Assembly: GCA_014843695.1 (NCBI GenBank)
Contig: CM026397.1
Span: forward strand, 47,120,891 to 47,184,890
Reading direction: 5' to 3'
Length of the DNA stretch: 64,000 bases
Origin: Archivesica marissinica
Lineage: Eukaryota > Mollusca > Bivalvia > Venerida > Vesicomyidae
This document shows positions 35,679 through 46,496 of the stretch, one piece after another; the first letter of the stretch is position 1, and every line of letters starts with the position of its first letter. The notes under the pieces were generated by a model. The model saw only the letters and a program-made list of their open reading frames with translations, ran no database searches and had not been told where the DNA came from. Both the position numbers and the translations under genes were made by a program.

Positions 35679-36423
35679 CATAGAAAACGCACACCTACAT
35701 TATATACTAGAAGACATAGAAAACGCACACCTACATTATATACTAGAGGACATAGAAAACGCACACCTACATTATATACTAGAAGACATAGAAAACACAC
35801 ACCTACATTATATACCAAAGGACATAGAAAACGCACACCTACATTATATACTAGAGGACATAGAAACCGCACACCTACAGTATATACTAGAAGACATAGA
35901 AAACGCACACCTACATTATATACTAGAGGACATAGAAAACGCACACCTACATTATATACTAGAGGACATAGAAAACGCACCTACATTATATACTAGGGAC
36001 ATAGAAAACGCACACCTACATTATATACTAGAGGACATAGAAAACGCACACCTACATTATATACTAGAAGACATAGAAAATGCACACCTACATTATATAC
36101 TAGAAGACATAGAAAACACAGACCTACATTATATACTAGAAGACATAGAAAACGCACACCTACATTATATACTAGAAGACATAGAAAACACACACCTACA
36201 TTAAATACTAGAAGACATAGAAAACACACACCTACATTATATACTAGAAGACATAGAAAACGCACACCTACATTATATACTAGAAGACATAGAAAATGCA
36301 CACCTACATTATATACTAGAAGACATAGAAAACGCACACCTACATTATATACTAGAAGACATAGAAAACGTACACCTACATTATATATTAGAAGACATAG
36401 AAAACGCACACCTACATTATATG
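35679..36423 (+). repeat. 36-bp tandem array
   Basis: About 20.7 units of ACATAGAAAACGCACACCTA plus CATTATATACTAGARG. Variants are aacaca/aatgca/aaccgc, and two shorter units occur near 35972-35996. A single inverted copy of most of the unit stands alone at 36586-36617, so the array may be the repeated left end of a TIR element spanning 35679-36617. Confidence 0.95.
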
Positions 36424-36585
36424 ATTATTATTACATGAAAACTGAATACGAAGGATTCCATCAAAGATATATCACATCTTTATTACAAAACACAAACTGA
36501 ACAACTAAAAATAATCCAAAATGTTTAAAACTATGTATTTATATAGTTATTGTTTTTTTTTCATGTAAAACACACTTATCCGAAA

Positions 36586-36617
36586 TGTGCGTTTTCTATG
36601 TCCTTTAGTATATAATA
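36586..36617 (-). repeat. Lone inverted copy of the 36-bp unit
   Basis: TGTGCGTTTTCTATGTCCTT followed by TAGTATATAATA is the reverse complement of the 36-bp array unit. It lies about 160 bp past the array end, after AT-rich spacer DNA. Confidence 0.85.
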
Positions 36618-36661
36618 TATCTTTCTTGTTCTAGGCTAATATATATATATATATACATATA

Positions 36662-36886
36662 TGGCAGTCGTGATAGCGCTGTGGTAGTGCGTTCACTTCA
36701 GGTACGAAAGGCCCTGAGTTTGAGCCCCATTGGAGCCGTTACGATTGTGCACTAGGCAATGCATTTCAATTCCACGTTGTCTTTTCTCTCTCCCTCGTGG
36801 TGATGGATTCCATCAGGAATGACGTATTGAGAGTAATTAATATAAGTTGTAAGAACTTTTCGCAATCGAGCTAAAAAAAATTGTAT
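36662..36886 (+). mobile_element. SINE-B, full length
   Basis: The tRNA-like head has A box GATAGCGCTGTGGTAGTGC and a B-box-like GAGTTTGAGCCCC. The centre is GATGGATTCCATCAGGAATG. The tail AATATAAGTTGTAAGAACTT, then TTCGCAATCGAGCT, ends in an A-run. It is in gene orientation in the last intron and is preceded by a (TA)n run (about 36641-36660). Confidence 0.82.
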
Positions 36887-36977
36887 ATATACATATAGTA
36901 GTACCAATGCAACCGGAACGGACACGAATAGTACAAGTTAAAGGAAAAGCTTACAAGCCTTACATTACTCGAAATAC

Positions 36978-39093
36978 CCCTAAGTAAACCTAAGTAAGTA
37001 AACCTAAGTAAGTAAACCTAAGTAAATAAACCTAAGTAAGTAACCCTAAGTAAGTAAACCTAAGTAAGTAAACCTAAGTAAGTAAACCTAAGTAAGTAAA
37101 TCTAAGTAAATAAACCTAAGTAAGTAACCCTAAGTAAGTAAACCTAAGTAAGTAACTCTAAGTAAACCTAAGTAAGTAACCCTAAGTAAATAACCCTAAG
37201 TAAGTAAATCTAAGTGAGTAAACCTAAGTAAGTAACTCTAAGTAAGTAAACCTAAGTAAGTAAACCTAAGTAAGTAAACCTAAGTAAGTAAACCTAAGTA
37301 AGTAAACCTAAGTAAGTAAATCTAAGTAAGTAAACCTAAGTAAGTAACTCTAAGTAAGTAAACCTAAGTAAGTAAACCTAAGTAAGTAAACCTAAGTAAG
37401 TAACCCTAAGTAAGTAAATCTAAGTAAGTAAACCTAAGTAAGTAACTCTAAGTAAGTAAACCTAAGTAAGTAAACCTAAGTAAGTAAACCTAAGTAAGTA
37501 ACCCTAAGTAAGTAAATCTAAGTAAGTAAACCTAAGTAAGTAACCCTAAGTAAGTAAACCTAAGTAAGTAAACCTAAGTAAGTAAACCTAAGTACGTAAA
37601 CCTAAGTAAGTAACCCTAAGTAAGTAAATCTAAGTAAGTAAACCTAAGTAAGTAATCTAACCTAAGTAAGTAACTCTAGTAGTAAACTAATAGTAAACCT
37701 AAGTAAGTAAACCTAAGTAAGTAAACCTAAGTAAGTAAACCTAAGTAAGTAACCTAAGTAAGTAACCCTAAGTAAGTAAACCCTAGTAAGTAATTAAGTA
37801 AACCTAAGTAAGTAAACCTAAGTAAGTAAACCTAAGTAAGTAACCCTAAGTAAGTAACCCTAAGTAAGTAACCCTAAGTAAGTACATCTAAGTAAGTAAA
37901 CCTAAGTAAGTAAACCTAAGTAAGTAACCCTAAGTAAGTATATCTAAGTAAGTAAACCTAAATAAGTAACCCTAAGTAAGTAAACCTAAGTAAGTAACCC
38001 TAAGTAAGTAAACCTAAGTAAGTAACCCTAAGTAAGTAAACCTAAGTAAGTAAACCTAAGTAAGTAACCCTAAGTAAGTATATCTAAGTAAGTAAACCTA
38101 AGTAAGTAACCCTAAGTAAGTAACCCTAAGTAAGTAAACCTAAGTAAGTAAACCTAAGTAAGTAAACCTAAGTAAGTAAACCTAAGTAAGTAACCCTAAG
38201 TAAGTAAACCTAAGTAAGTAACCCTAAGTAAGTAACCCTAAGTAAGTAAACCTAAGTAAGTAAACCTAAGTAAGTAACCCTAAGTAAGTAACCCTAAGTA
38301 AGTAAACCTAAGTAAGTAAACCTAAGTAAGTAAACCTAAGTAAGTAACCCTAAGTAAGTAAACCTAAGTAAGTAAACCTAAGTAAGTAACCCTAAGTAAG
38401 TAACCCTAAGTAAGTAACCCTAAGTAAGTAACCCTAAGTAAGTAAACCTAAGTAAGTAACCCTAAGTAAGTAGCCCTAAGTAAGTAACCCTAAGTAAGTA
38501 GCCCTAAGTAAGTAAACCTAAGTAAGTAAACCTAAGTAAGTAAACCTAAGTAAGTAAACCTAAGTAAGTAAACCTAAGTAAGTAACCCTAAGTAAGTAAA
38601 CCTAAGTAAGTAAACCTAAGTAAGTAAACCTAAGTAAGTAACCCTAAGTAAGTAAACCTAAGTAAGTAACCTAAGTAAGTAAACCTAAGTAAGTAACCCT
38701 AAGTAAGTAAACCTAAGTAAGTAATGTGTCCCTAAGTAAGTAAACCTAAGTAAGTAACCCTAAGTAAGTAACCCTAAGTAAGTAACCCTAAGTAAGTAAC
38801 CTAAGTAAGTAAACCTAAGTAAGTAAACCTAAGTAAGTAACCCTAAGTAAGTAGCCCTAAGTAAGTAACCTAAGTAAGTAAACCTAAGTAAGTAACTAAG
38901 TGTAAGTAACCTAAGTAAGTAACCATAAGTAAGTAAACCTAAGTAAGTACCTAAGTAAGTAAACCTAAGTAAGTAACCCTAAGTAAGTAACCCTAAGTAA
39001 GTAACCCTAAGTAAGTAAACCTAAGTAAGTAAACCTAAGTAAGTAACCCTAAGTAAGTAAACCTAAGTAAGTAACCATAAGTAAGTAGCCCTA
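36978..39093 (+). repeat. 14-bp tandem array
   Basis: About 150 units of AACCTAAGTAAGTA / ACCCTAAGTAAGTA with scattered indels, mostly at 37650-37800 and 38720-38960. Units carry GTAAGTA, which matches the intron side of a 5' splice site, and the CCC variants carry CCCTAA. The array occupies half of the last intron of the plus-strand gene. Confidence 0.96.
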
Positions 39094-39406
39094 GAGTTCA
39101 ATAATGGTCACTTTTAAACATAGATGTGCATGTTGTCTGCCCAATCCGCTTTGTTGATTTTGAAGCGAGTTATTGCCCTTTGAATATGTTAATATACACA
39201 CTATGCTAGGCCCTTGATCATATTCAAAACTAGATAAATAATGTTATAGAGACTGATGAGTAGTAAGCCTATGTGTACATATTATGGTTCAGCTGCTCTC
39301 AGTTTGCTGTCAGTTACAACATTTCAATACATTAAAGATATCAGTTTTACATCTGAGTTCATTATTGTTCACTTGCTTTACTTTACTTGTAACATGTATC
39401 TTTCAG

Positions 39407-39708
39407 GGAAAGCGTGTGGCGACTTCACCCATGTTATTCCAGTACATAGCCGCATACCCATTCAGTCATACCGTCCACAGAACCTTCCCCGACCGGACAG
39501 ACAGAAAAACAATGTTCTTTGGTATTTTAGAGACTATGCCGAACTTAGGTCAATTCGACATTGCTTCCGTCTGGAATGTTCAATAAACGGACGAGCGCGA
39601 CCAGAATATGAAGATCACACAGACGACGATTCCGTTAGTGAGGCAGAGCTCACATTCTATCCGGCGCCACAACGTCATGTGGTCGAATATGAAGATTTCC
39701 AACTGTGA
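39407..39708 (+). CDS. Plus-strand gene, terminal exon
   Basis: The exon runs from the acceptor ACATGTATCTTTCAG| (phase 1) to a TGA at 39706-39708 and encodes 100 codons. The product has a proline/arginine-rich first part (I-P-I-Q-S-Y-R-P-Q-N-L-P-R-P-D-R), an aromatic/basic middle and a strongly acidic tail (E-Y-E-D-H-T-D-D-D-S-V-S-E-A-E) ending E-Y-E-D-F-Q-L. No domain is recognised. The acidic, serine-containing tail is probably disordered. The first AATAAA downstream is at 39956-39961, inside a retroposon fragment. Confidence 0.72.
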
Positions 39709-39850
39709 TTGTCTTTTGTTATGAACAGTTTGAGTTCTAAATAATCTACTAATTGTCGTAATATAAATATATTAGATATGTTCGTGATGAGTTTATTGTT
39801 TATTTGACTTCAAATCTTTGAAAGCGTTAAACCAGCCTTTTATTACGAAT

Positions 39851-39851
39851 G

Positions 39852-39895
<44 letters not shown>

Positions 39896-39962
39896 GACTT
39901 TATTTTACGAGAGAACGCAGTTAACAAAATTTAATGTACCATGAGGCCCTCAACAAATAAAA
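39851..39962 (-). mobile_element. Retroposon 3' end with (ATT)n tail, second copy
   Basis: Same module as 6502-6577: on the minus strand TTGAGGGCCTCATGGTACAT, then GTTCTCTCGTAAAATAAAGT, then about 14 ATT units. On the plus strand it contains AATAAA (39956-39961), the first canonical poly(A) signal after the plus-strand stop codon, so the gene may end its transcript here. Confidence 0.6.
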
Positions 39963-40394
39963 TGATAGGATTATAAGTGAAAACTGCATATTGGAATTAT
40001 ATAGTAATGTTAAAGCTGAAAAGTAGATAAACTATATAATATGTTATGGAATATGATGATATATGAAATAAAATCGAAATTGTTCTGCTCTTTAAATTAG
40101 ATCTATACTATGAAATAGGCACTACCAATCAACGGGGAACGCCAGTAATAATATAAAGGGTTTAAGAAATTATTGACCGTACATGTAATTGTTATCAAAT
40201 TCGGTATAGAATTAAGAAAGTTATTAATTGTGTAATGTTTGACGTATTGACATATAGTTATACAACTCTAATTTGCATAGATATATTCATATCATCGTTA
40301 TCTTTATCATTTACTAATATAATAACTACCAGTGGACGGAAATTGTGTAGCATTCCGTTCCTGTAGTTTTATTTAAAGTTGCCTTCACCAAAGC
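39963..40394. other. AT-rich intergenic DNA
   Basis: No open frame, repeat family or motif of note beyond general AT richness. Confidence 0.5.
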
Positions 40395-40404
40395 ATGTGG
40401 GCGA

Positions 40405-40650
40405 TTGTTTAAGCTTTATTTATTTTACAACGATTGTGAGGCAAGTTTTTTAACAACTTATATTAATCACTCTCGTTGGCGTGGATGAAAGCGTAAATTC
40501 GTGTGGGAGGAAACCAGAGTACCCGGAGAAAACCCACCTGTCCGATCTGGCGACCACCGTACCATCTCACATACTTCCCTGTCCGAGGATCGAACCCAGG
40601 TTGCATTGGTGAGAAGCGAGCGCGTTAACCACTGCGCTAATCGGACAGCC
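40405..40650 (-). mobile_element. SINE-A, full length with target duplication
   Basis: Minus-strand copy with tRNA-like head (A box TTAGCGCAGTGGTTAACGC, B box GGTTCGATCC), conserved core (CCGGGTACTCTGG, TTTCCTCCCAC) and tail ending AAATAAATAAAG. Flanks ATGTGGGCGA (40395-40404) and ATGTGGACGA (40652-40661) form a 10-bp target-site duplication with one mismatch. It is the best reference copy of the family in the window. Confidence 0.88.
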
Positions 40651-40697
40651 TATGTGGACGACTGGTTTCTCTAAGATGATTAATAGTCCCGGTGCAT

Positions 40698-41104
40698 CTG
40701 GAGACATCCCGATGAGGCATCTTCTTCCGCTGGTCTGGAGACATTCTGATGTGGCATCTTCTTCCTCTGGTCTGGAGACATCCTGATGAGGCATCCTCTT
40801 CCTCTGGTCTGGAGACATCCCGATGCGGCATCTTCTTCCTCTGGTCTGGAGACATCCTGATGCGGCATCTTCTTCCTCTGGTCTGGAGACATCCTGATGC
40901 GGCATCTTCTTCCTCTGGTCTGAAGACATCCCGATGCGGCATCCTCTTCCTCTGGTCTGGAGACATCCTGATGAGGCATCTTCTTCCTCTGGTCTGGAGA
41001 CATCCTGATGAGGCATCTTCTTCCTCTGGTCTGGAGACATCCCGATGAGGCATCTTCTTCCTCTGGTCTGGAGACATCCTGATGAGGCATCTTTTTCCTC
41101 TGGG
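40698..41104 (+). repeat. 37-bp tandem array
   Basis: Eleven units of TTCCTCTGGTCTGGAGACAT plus CCTGATGAGGCATCTTC, with variants gatgcgg/gatgagg and cctgat/cccgat. It is GC-richer than the other arrays and follows SINE-A. Confidence 0.95.
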
Positions 41105-41162
41105 CCAAGGTGACAAAGTCCTGTATGTGTGTTCTCTTTCTAAAAAGGATCATTTGTAGGGC

Positions 41163-41215
41163 CACACTCCTTAACTTGTTTCGCAATCGAGATAAAATAT
41201 ATTGCATATTATATA
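41163..41215 (+). mobile_element. SINE-B tail fragment
   Basis: Only the 3' tail remains (TAACTTGTTTCGCAATCGAG then ataaaatata). It is identified by match to the ends of the SINE-B copies at 6859 and 36662. Confidence 0.5.
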
Positions 41216-41310
41216 TATGTGGTATAAACTCACTGATATTGTACTGAGTGTTGATTACGACTGGTGTTTTGCCAGTACATTCTGTTACACATAGTACACA
41301 TCTACGAGTG

Positions 41311-41370
41311 AATACCGTCAAACCTGTGTTAGTGCCCACCTCTGTTAAGCAGCCAAACTGCATTAAGCAG
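41311..41370 (+). mobile_element. MITE end fragment
   Basis: CCGTCAAACCTGTGTTAGTG followed by cccacctctg resembles the left end of the Tc1/mariner-type MITE at 35311 (cagtcaaacctgtgctaaaggccacctccg). No matching right end is present. Confidence 0.45.
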
Positions 41371-41480
41371 TAAGTTTCCAGATATCTTTCATTATGCGAG
41401 AGCTCGTCTTAGGCCCCCCTGGAGGCGGTTTCAGTCGTGACATAAATAGTTCGAGAAAAACAGTATCATTTGGAGAGAAT

Positions 41481-41632
41481 GTTTTGGAGGATTGTATAGA
41501 ATAGTGTGGAGGATAGTACATGCTATTGTGGAGGATAGTGTGGAGTATAGTACAGGATATTGTGACGGATAGTACGTGATATTGTGGAGGATAGTACATT
41601 ATATTGTAGAGGATAGTACAGGATATTGAAGA
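41481..41632 (+). repeat. Degenerate 20-24-bp repeat
   Basis: About seven diverged units built on GTGGAGGATAGTACATGATATT. Lengths vary, so this looks like an old or slipping minisatellite. Confidence 0.75.
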
Positions 41633-41652
41633 TGCTCCAATTGCGGAAGTAC

Positions 41653-42161
41653 CCCTGGTTCTTCTAGATCCCCGATGTAGTGCACTGATACACGGCATCC
41701 CTGGTTCTTCTAGATCCCCGCTGTAGTGCACTGATACACGGCATCCCTGGTTCTTCTAGATCCCCGATGTAGTGCACTGATACACGGCATCCCTGGTTCT
41801 TCTAGATCCCCTATGTAGTGCACTGATACACGGCATCCCTGGTTCTTCTAGATCCCCACTGTAGTGCACTGATACACGGCATCCCTGGTTCTTCTAGATC
41901 CCCACTGTAGTGCACTGATACACGGCATCCCTGGTTCTTCTAGATCCCCTATGTAGTGCACTGATACACGGCATCCCTGGTTCTTCTAGATCCCCGATGT
42001 AGTGCACTGATACACGGCATCCCTGGTTCTTCTAGATCCCCGATGTAGTGCACTGATACACGGCATCCCTGGTTCTTCTAGATCCCCTATGTAGTGCACT
42101 GATACACGGCATCCCTGGTTCTTCTAGATCCCCGCTGTAGTGCATTGATACACGGCATCCC
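41653..42161 (+). repeat. 46-bp tandem array
   Basis: Eleven units of CCCTGGTTCTTCTAGATCCC followed by CGATGTAGTGCACTGATACA and CGGCAT. Variation is confined to one position pair (gatg/gctg/tatg/actg). It ends directly beside the TIR element at 42165. Confidence 0.96.
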
Positions 42162-42164
42162 GGC

Positions 42165-42513
42165 TTAGAGTCCCATCTGAAACAGTATTATCCATGTTAT
42201 GGTTTGTGGGGGATCACCCTTGCGATCCATGGAGCTGCAGTCCAACATGATAACCAATAATCCACAGCCCCGTGTCTCGTTATTTCTTACGAGCGGGTGG
42301 AAGGGACAGTTAATTGACCCCGTTGTAGTATTTGATAGATACGGCGACATGCATCCTGAGTGTGTTCCATGCAGGTATACTGTATACTACCTAACGCACC
42401 TTAGGTTTTCTTGGAGTGTCATGTGTGTCTTAAAAGGTTAGACTTCCACAACTACAACAATCAGACACTGTTTCGGATTCAAAACATTAACAGTCTTTCA
42501 GATGGGACTTTAA
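42165..42513. mobile_element. TIR element, about 350 bp
   Basis: Inverted ends TTAGAGTCCCATCTGAAACA (42165-42184) and, read on the minus strand, TTAAAGTCCCATCTGAAAGA (right end at 42512) define a MITE-like element. It contains an open plus-strand stretch (42199-42374) that ends at GCAG|GTATAC and could pass for an exon. Location inside a TIR element makes a host exon less likely. The superfamily is not assigned. Confidence 0.65.
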
Positions 42514-42803
42514 ACCAATGTCTCTCTGGGTCTCTGTCTGTATCATTGCACTATCCTCCACACATCTAAAATGACTAATCTCTTCAGGAGGCGTCACTCA
42601 TATGGGCAACCGGTAGCGACGATAAATAAACGTAAAACATACACGATTGAAAATGTCTGACGCAGCAAAAATGAGCCAGACGTTTATTTGTAAAATAAAT
42701 TAGATTAGACAAAAGACATAGGACAATACTACCACATACATTCAAACAATATACCAAACAGTATACTATATTTTTGTTGCAAGTTCTTTATTCAGAATAG
42801 CGC
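42514..42803. other. Intergenic DNA with SINE-C tail remnant
   Basis: At 42599-42637 the words ATGGGCAACCGGTAGCGACG and ATAAATAAACGT match the 3' end of the SINE-C copy at 44101-44356 in plus orientation. The rest is unique and AT-rich. Confidence 0.5.
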
Positions 42804-43407
42804 GTTCAGTGTTCAGAGTGTACGGTGTGTTCGGAGTGTTCAGTGTTCAGAGTGTATGGTGTGTTCAGAGTGTACGGTGTGTTTGGAGTGTTCAGAGTGT
42901 ATGGTGTGTTCAGTGTTCAGAGTGCACGGTGTGTTCAGAGTGTATGGTGTGTTCGAAGTGTTCAGTGTTCAGAGTGTACGGTGTGTTCAGTGTTCAGAGT
43001 GTACAGTGTGTTCGGAGTGTTCAGTGTTCAGAGTGTACGGTGTGTTCAGAGTGTACGGTGTGTTCGGAGTGTTCAGTGTTCAGAGTGTACAGTTTGTTCA
43101 GTGTTCAGAGTGTACGGTGTGTTCGGAGTGTTCAGTGTTCAGAGTGTATGGTGTGTTCAGAGTGTACAGTGTGTTCGGAGTGTTCGGAGTGTACGGTGTG
43201 TTCGGAGTGTTCAGAGTGTTCAGAGTGTTCAGAGTGTTCGGAGTGTACAGAGTGTTCCGAGTGTTCGGAGTGTTCAGAGTGTTCGGAGTGTTCGGAGTGT
43301 TCGGAGTGTTCGGAGTGTTCGGAGTGTTCGGAGTGTTCAGAGTGTTTGGAGTGTTCGGAGTGTTCAGAGTGTACGGAGTGTTCGGAGTGTTCAGAGTGTT
43401 CGGAGTT
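42804..43407 (+). repeat. 9-bp based GTGTTCRGA array
   Basis: The right half (43195-43407) is a simple array of GTGTTCGGA/GTGTTCAGA. The left half mixes these with GTGTACGGT and a 6-bp slip (GTGTTCAGTGTTCAGA), giving longer irregular periods. The purine-rich 9-mer keeps several frames open, which I treat as incidental. Confidence 0.93.
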
Positions 43408-43567
43408 TTATCTGCATGATCAACAACACATGCCACAGCAACAATAAATTCAAATGTAGCACAATTCGTGGACATTTTTTAAATATGTTAATTCATAGAG
43501 ATATTAAGTCTTAATGTATCTAATGATCTCTTCTCTCCGGAAGAAAACTATAAAAAAAAATGACGAG

Positions 43568-43662
43568 ATAATCTTAACAAAAGGAAAATTAACAAAATTG
43601 TAAACTAACAAAATGAAAATTAACAAAATTGTAAACTAACAAAAGGCAAATTAACAAAATTG
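43568..43662 (+). repeat. Short 32-33-bp repeat, about 2.7 copies
   Basis: Units of AAAATTAACAAAATTGTAAA plus CTAACAAAAGG in A-rich intergenic DNA. Confidence 0.8.
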
Positions 43663-43798
43663 CAAGACAAACCAAAGGCATATAACAATGACAACGAACA
43701 ACACTGAAAACAGATAAATTAAAGAAACTGGCATAAATACAACACCAAAGTTTAGATTAATGTAACATTTGAAATACAGTAAGCTATGGGGCACAGTA

Positions 43799-44053
43799 AC
43801 ACAAACAGTAATGTAAGGTACACAATGAAGTATTAAACAAACAGTAATGTAAGGTACACAATGAAGTATTAAACAAACAGTAATGTAAGGTACACAATGA
43901 AGTATTAAACAAACAGTAATGTAAGGTACACAATGAAGTATTAAACAAACAGTAATGTAAGGTACACAATGCAGTATTAAACAAACAGTAATGTAAGGTA
44001 CACAATGAAGTATTAAACAAACAGTAATGTAAGGTACACAATGAAGTATTAAA
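43799..44053 (+). repeat. 36-bp tandem array, seven copies
   Basis: Seven near-identical units of ACAAACAGTAATGTAAGGTA plus CACAATGAAGTATTAA, with only one base change (tgaag to tgcag). It is unrelated in sequence to the 36-bp array at 35679. Confidence 0.96.
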
Positions 44054-44100
44054 TAATGAAATGTATAAAGCTCATTAAGATATGAAATACAGAAACGTTT

Positions 44101-44356
44101 CTGTTGTATTTTTATTTAAGTTTATTTAACGTCACTATCGGTTGCCCATTTGACCGACGGACATTTTACTTAACAACACATTTCCTGGGCAGGCTCCAGT
44201 GATTAACCAGTACTTGGTGCACACCAACCTCCGTAAGAAATTGCCAACTGTTTCATATAAAAAGACACTGTAAAAGCGGGACTCGAACCCATGACCACCA
44301 GTGATGATATGTTACAGTGGCATACAAGTGAGTGACCTTAGCCATTGGAACCACGG
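44101..44356 (-). mobile_element. SINE-C, full length
   Basis: A third tRNA-derived family. On the minus strand the head has an A-box-like TGGCTAAGGTCACTCACTT and a strong B box GGGTTCGAGTCCC, and the body ends GTGACGTTAAATAAACTTAA then ataaaa. Flanks AAACGTTT (44093-44100) and AAGCGTTT (44357-44364) are a probable target duplication. Its tail is unlike that of SINE-A and SINE-B. It separates a lone 17-bp unit (44081-44097) from the main 17-bp array. Confidence 0.75.
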
Positions 44357-44377
44357 AAGCGTTTGGAAACAGAAATG

Positions 44378-44672
44378 TATGAAATACAGCAACGTATGAA
44401 ATACAGCAACGTATGAAATACAGCAACGTATGAAATACAGCAACGTATGAAATACAGCAACGTATGAAACACAGCAACGTATGAAACACAGCAACGTATG
44501 AAACACAGCAACGTATGAAATACAGCAACGTATGAAATACAGCAACGTATGAAATACAGCAACGTATGAAATACAGCAACGTATGAAATACAGCAACGTA
44601 TGAAATACAGCAACGTATGAAATACAGCAACGTATGAAATACAGCAACGTATGAAATACAGCAACGTATGAA
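44378..44672 (+). repeat. 17-bp tandem array
   Basis: About 17 units of TATGAAATACAGCAACG, with three units reading gaaacacag. A single diverged copy precedes SINE-C at 44081-44097. Confidence 0.96.
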
Positions 44673-45460
44673 TGGTTGCAAATAGTTAATACGGTGTGCA
44701 AAAGATAGAAAAAACAAACATATATTTGCACAGATAAATTATTGTCATATATAAATAGAAATGTATTATATAAATACATTTATTTATTTATATAGATCTA
44801 TATGACACATTGTTAACCATGTAAGATTATGATTTTTATATGATATGTATAATCGTCTGCTATTATTTTCGCGCCTAAATTATCAGTTCTCTGTTTGCGC
44901 GGGAACAATTTTGTCACTACCGAGTGCAGGTGGTCAGTTATGTAAGATAATCGCCGCTTTATTGATGACAGAGAAACATGTAATAATATTGTATAACATC
45001 ACAGATGTTTGGCGCCGTTATGTCTGTTATAGATGTTAATTCTGCTATTTAAGAAACGAGAAATGATGAAGAAATTAGTGCATTTTTATCCAGCCATGGA
45101 GGCATTAAGGAATTGATGTAACTCACTTTTAAGATATAAACTGTTTCTATGATAGTTAGAAAAATTAATATTTAAAGAAGTATTAACTCTTAAATATTAA
45201 AGTCGTATTAAATACGTGAACGGAAGATAATTAGGCCTTGTAAGAAACGATTGTTTTGGCTAATATATCTATTGGAATAGTTTGATAAAGGAAGGAAATT
45301 AATATAGTCATAGGACTATTATGAACACATTGAAATAGTGAGGCGAACAATAAGATACGAGATATCACGAAGATATGATACATGTATAGATATAAATTAA
45401 AGGCGATTGTTATAAATTATATTATACAAACGAAAATGATAGACTGTGTTGAGTTATAAA
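44673..45460. other. AT-rich unique intergenic DNA
   Basis: No coding signal on either strand and no family recurring in the window. Confidence 0.5.
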
Positions 45461-45608
45461 TTATTGAAGGACCGTAGAGAAACCACCTAGACAACGCCAG
45501 CGAGTCTACGATAGGATAGACCCTGGTTAGAGCATTATTGAAGGACCGTAGAAAACCCCCTAGACAACTCCAGCGAGTCTACGATAGGATAGACGCTGGT
45601 TAGAGCAT
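45461..45608 (+). repeat. 74-bp direct duplication
   Basis: Two adjacent copies of a 74-bp unit (TTATTGAAGGACCGTAGARA start, CTGGTTAGAGCA end) with a few substitutions. Confidence 0.95.
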
Positions 45609-45723
45609 TTATATTGGACAATATATATAAGAAGAAGAGAGGTTTGTGACAATATTAATAACGAGTTTCGGAAATGTCAATACAATGATAAACCTATGTA
45701 GACAAACACGATCATAACCCTTA

Positions 45724-46408
45724 TGCCACAGGAAGTGAGTGTCTAACACAATTGCCACAGGAAGTGGGTGTCTAACCCAATTGCCACAGGAAGTGGGTGT
45801 CTAACCACATTGACACAGGAAGTGGGTGTCTAACCCCATTGACACAGGAAGTGGGTGTCTAACCCCATTGCCACAGGAAGTGGGTGTCTAACCCCATTGC
45901 CACAGGAAGTGGGTGTCTAACCCCATTGACACAGGAAGTGGGTGTGGAAGTGGGTGTCTAACCCCATTGCCACAGGAAGTGGGTGTCTAACCCCATTGAC
46001 ACAGGAAGTGGGTGTGGAAGTGGGTGTCTAACCCCATTGACACAGGAAGTGGGTGTGGAAGTGGGTGTCTAACCCCATTGCCACAGGAAGTGCGTGTCTA
46101 ACCCCATTGACACAGGAAGTGGGTGTCTAACTCCATTGACACAGGAAGTGGGTGTCTAACCCCATTGACACAGGAAGTGGTGTGGAAGTGGGTGTCTAAC
46201 CCCATTGACACAGGAAGTGGGTGTCTAACCCCATTGACATAGGAAGTGGGTGTCTAACCCCATTGACACAGGAAGTGGGTGTCTAACCCCAATGACACAG
46301 GAAGTGGGTGTCTAACCTAATGACACAGGAAGTGGGTGTCTAACCTAATGCCACAGGAAGTGGGTGTCTAACCTAATGACACAGGAAGTAGGTATCTAAC
46401 CCTAATGA
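45724..46408 (+). repeat. 29-bp tandem array
   Basis: About 23 units of ACAGGAAGTGGGTGTCTAAC plus CCCATTGAC. Four places carry an extra partial unit (ggaagtgggtgtggaagtggg) from slippage. Units shorten towards the right edge. Confidence 0.95.
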
Positions 46409-46496
46409 AAAGTTGCTTATAGGAACTGTTCTTTCAACTTGTGCAGTTAAGTACCGTTCGAAAGTTATACACAGCTTGGATAAGTAGAATAAGTTC

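Noticed and set aside
36978..39093. Interstitial telomere
   Set aside because: The unit is 14 bp and CCCTAA is never tandem with itself.
42199..42441. Plus-strand coding exon
   Set aside because: Lies inside an element with 20-bp inverted ends. Would be phase 2, unlike the nearby gene, and has no partner exons.
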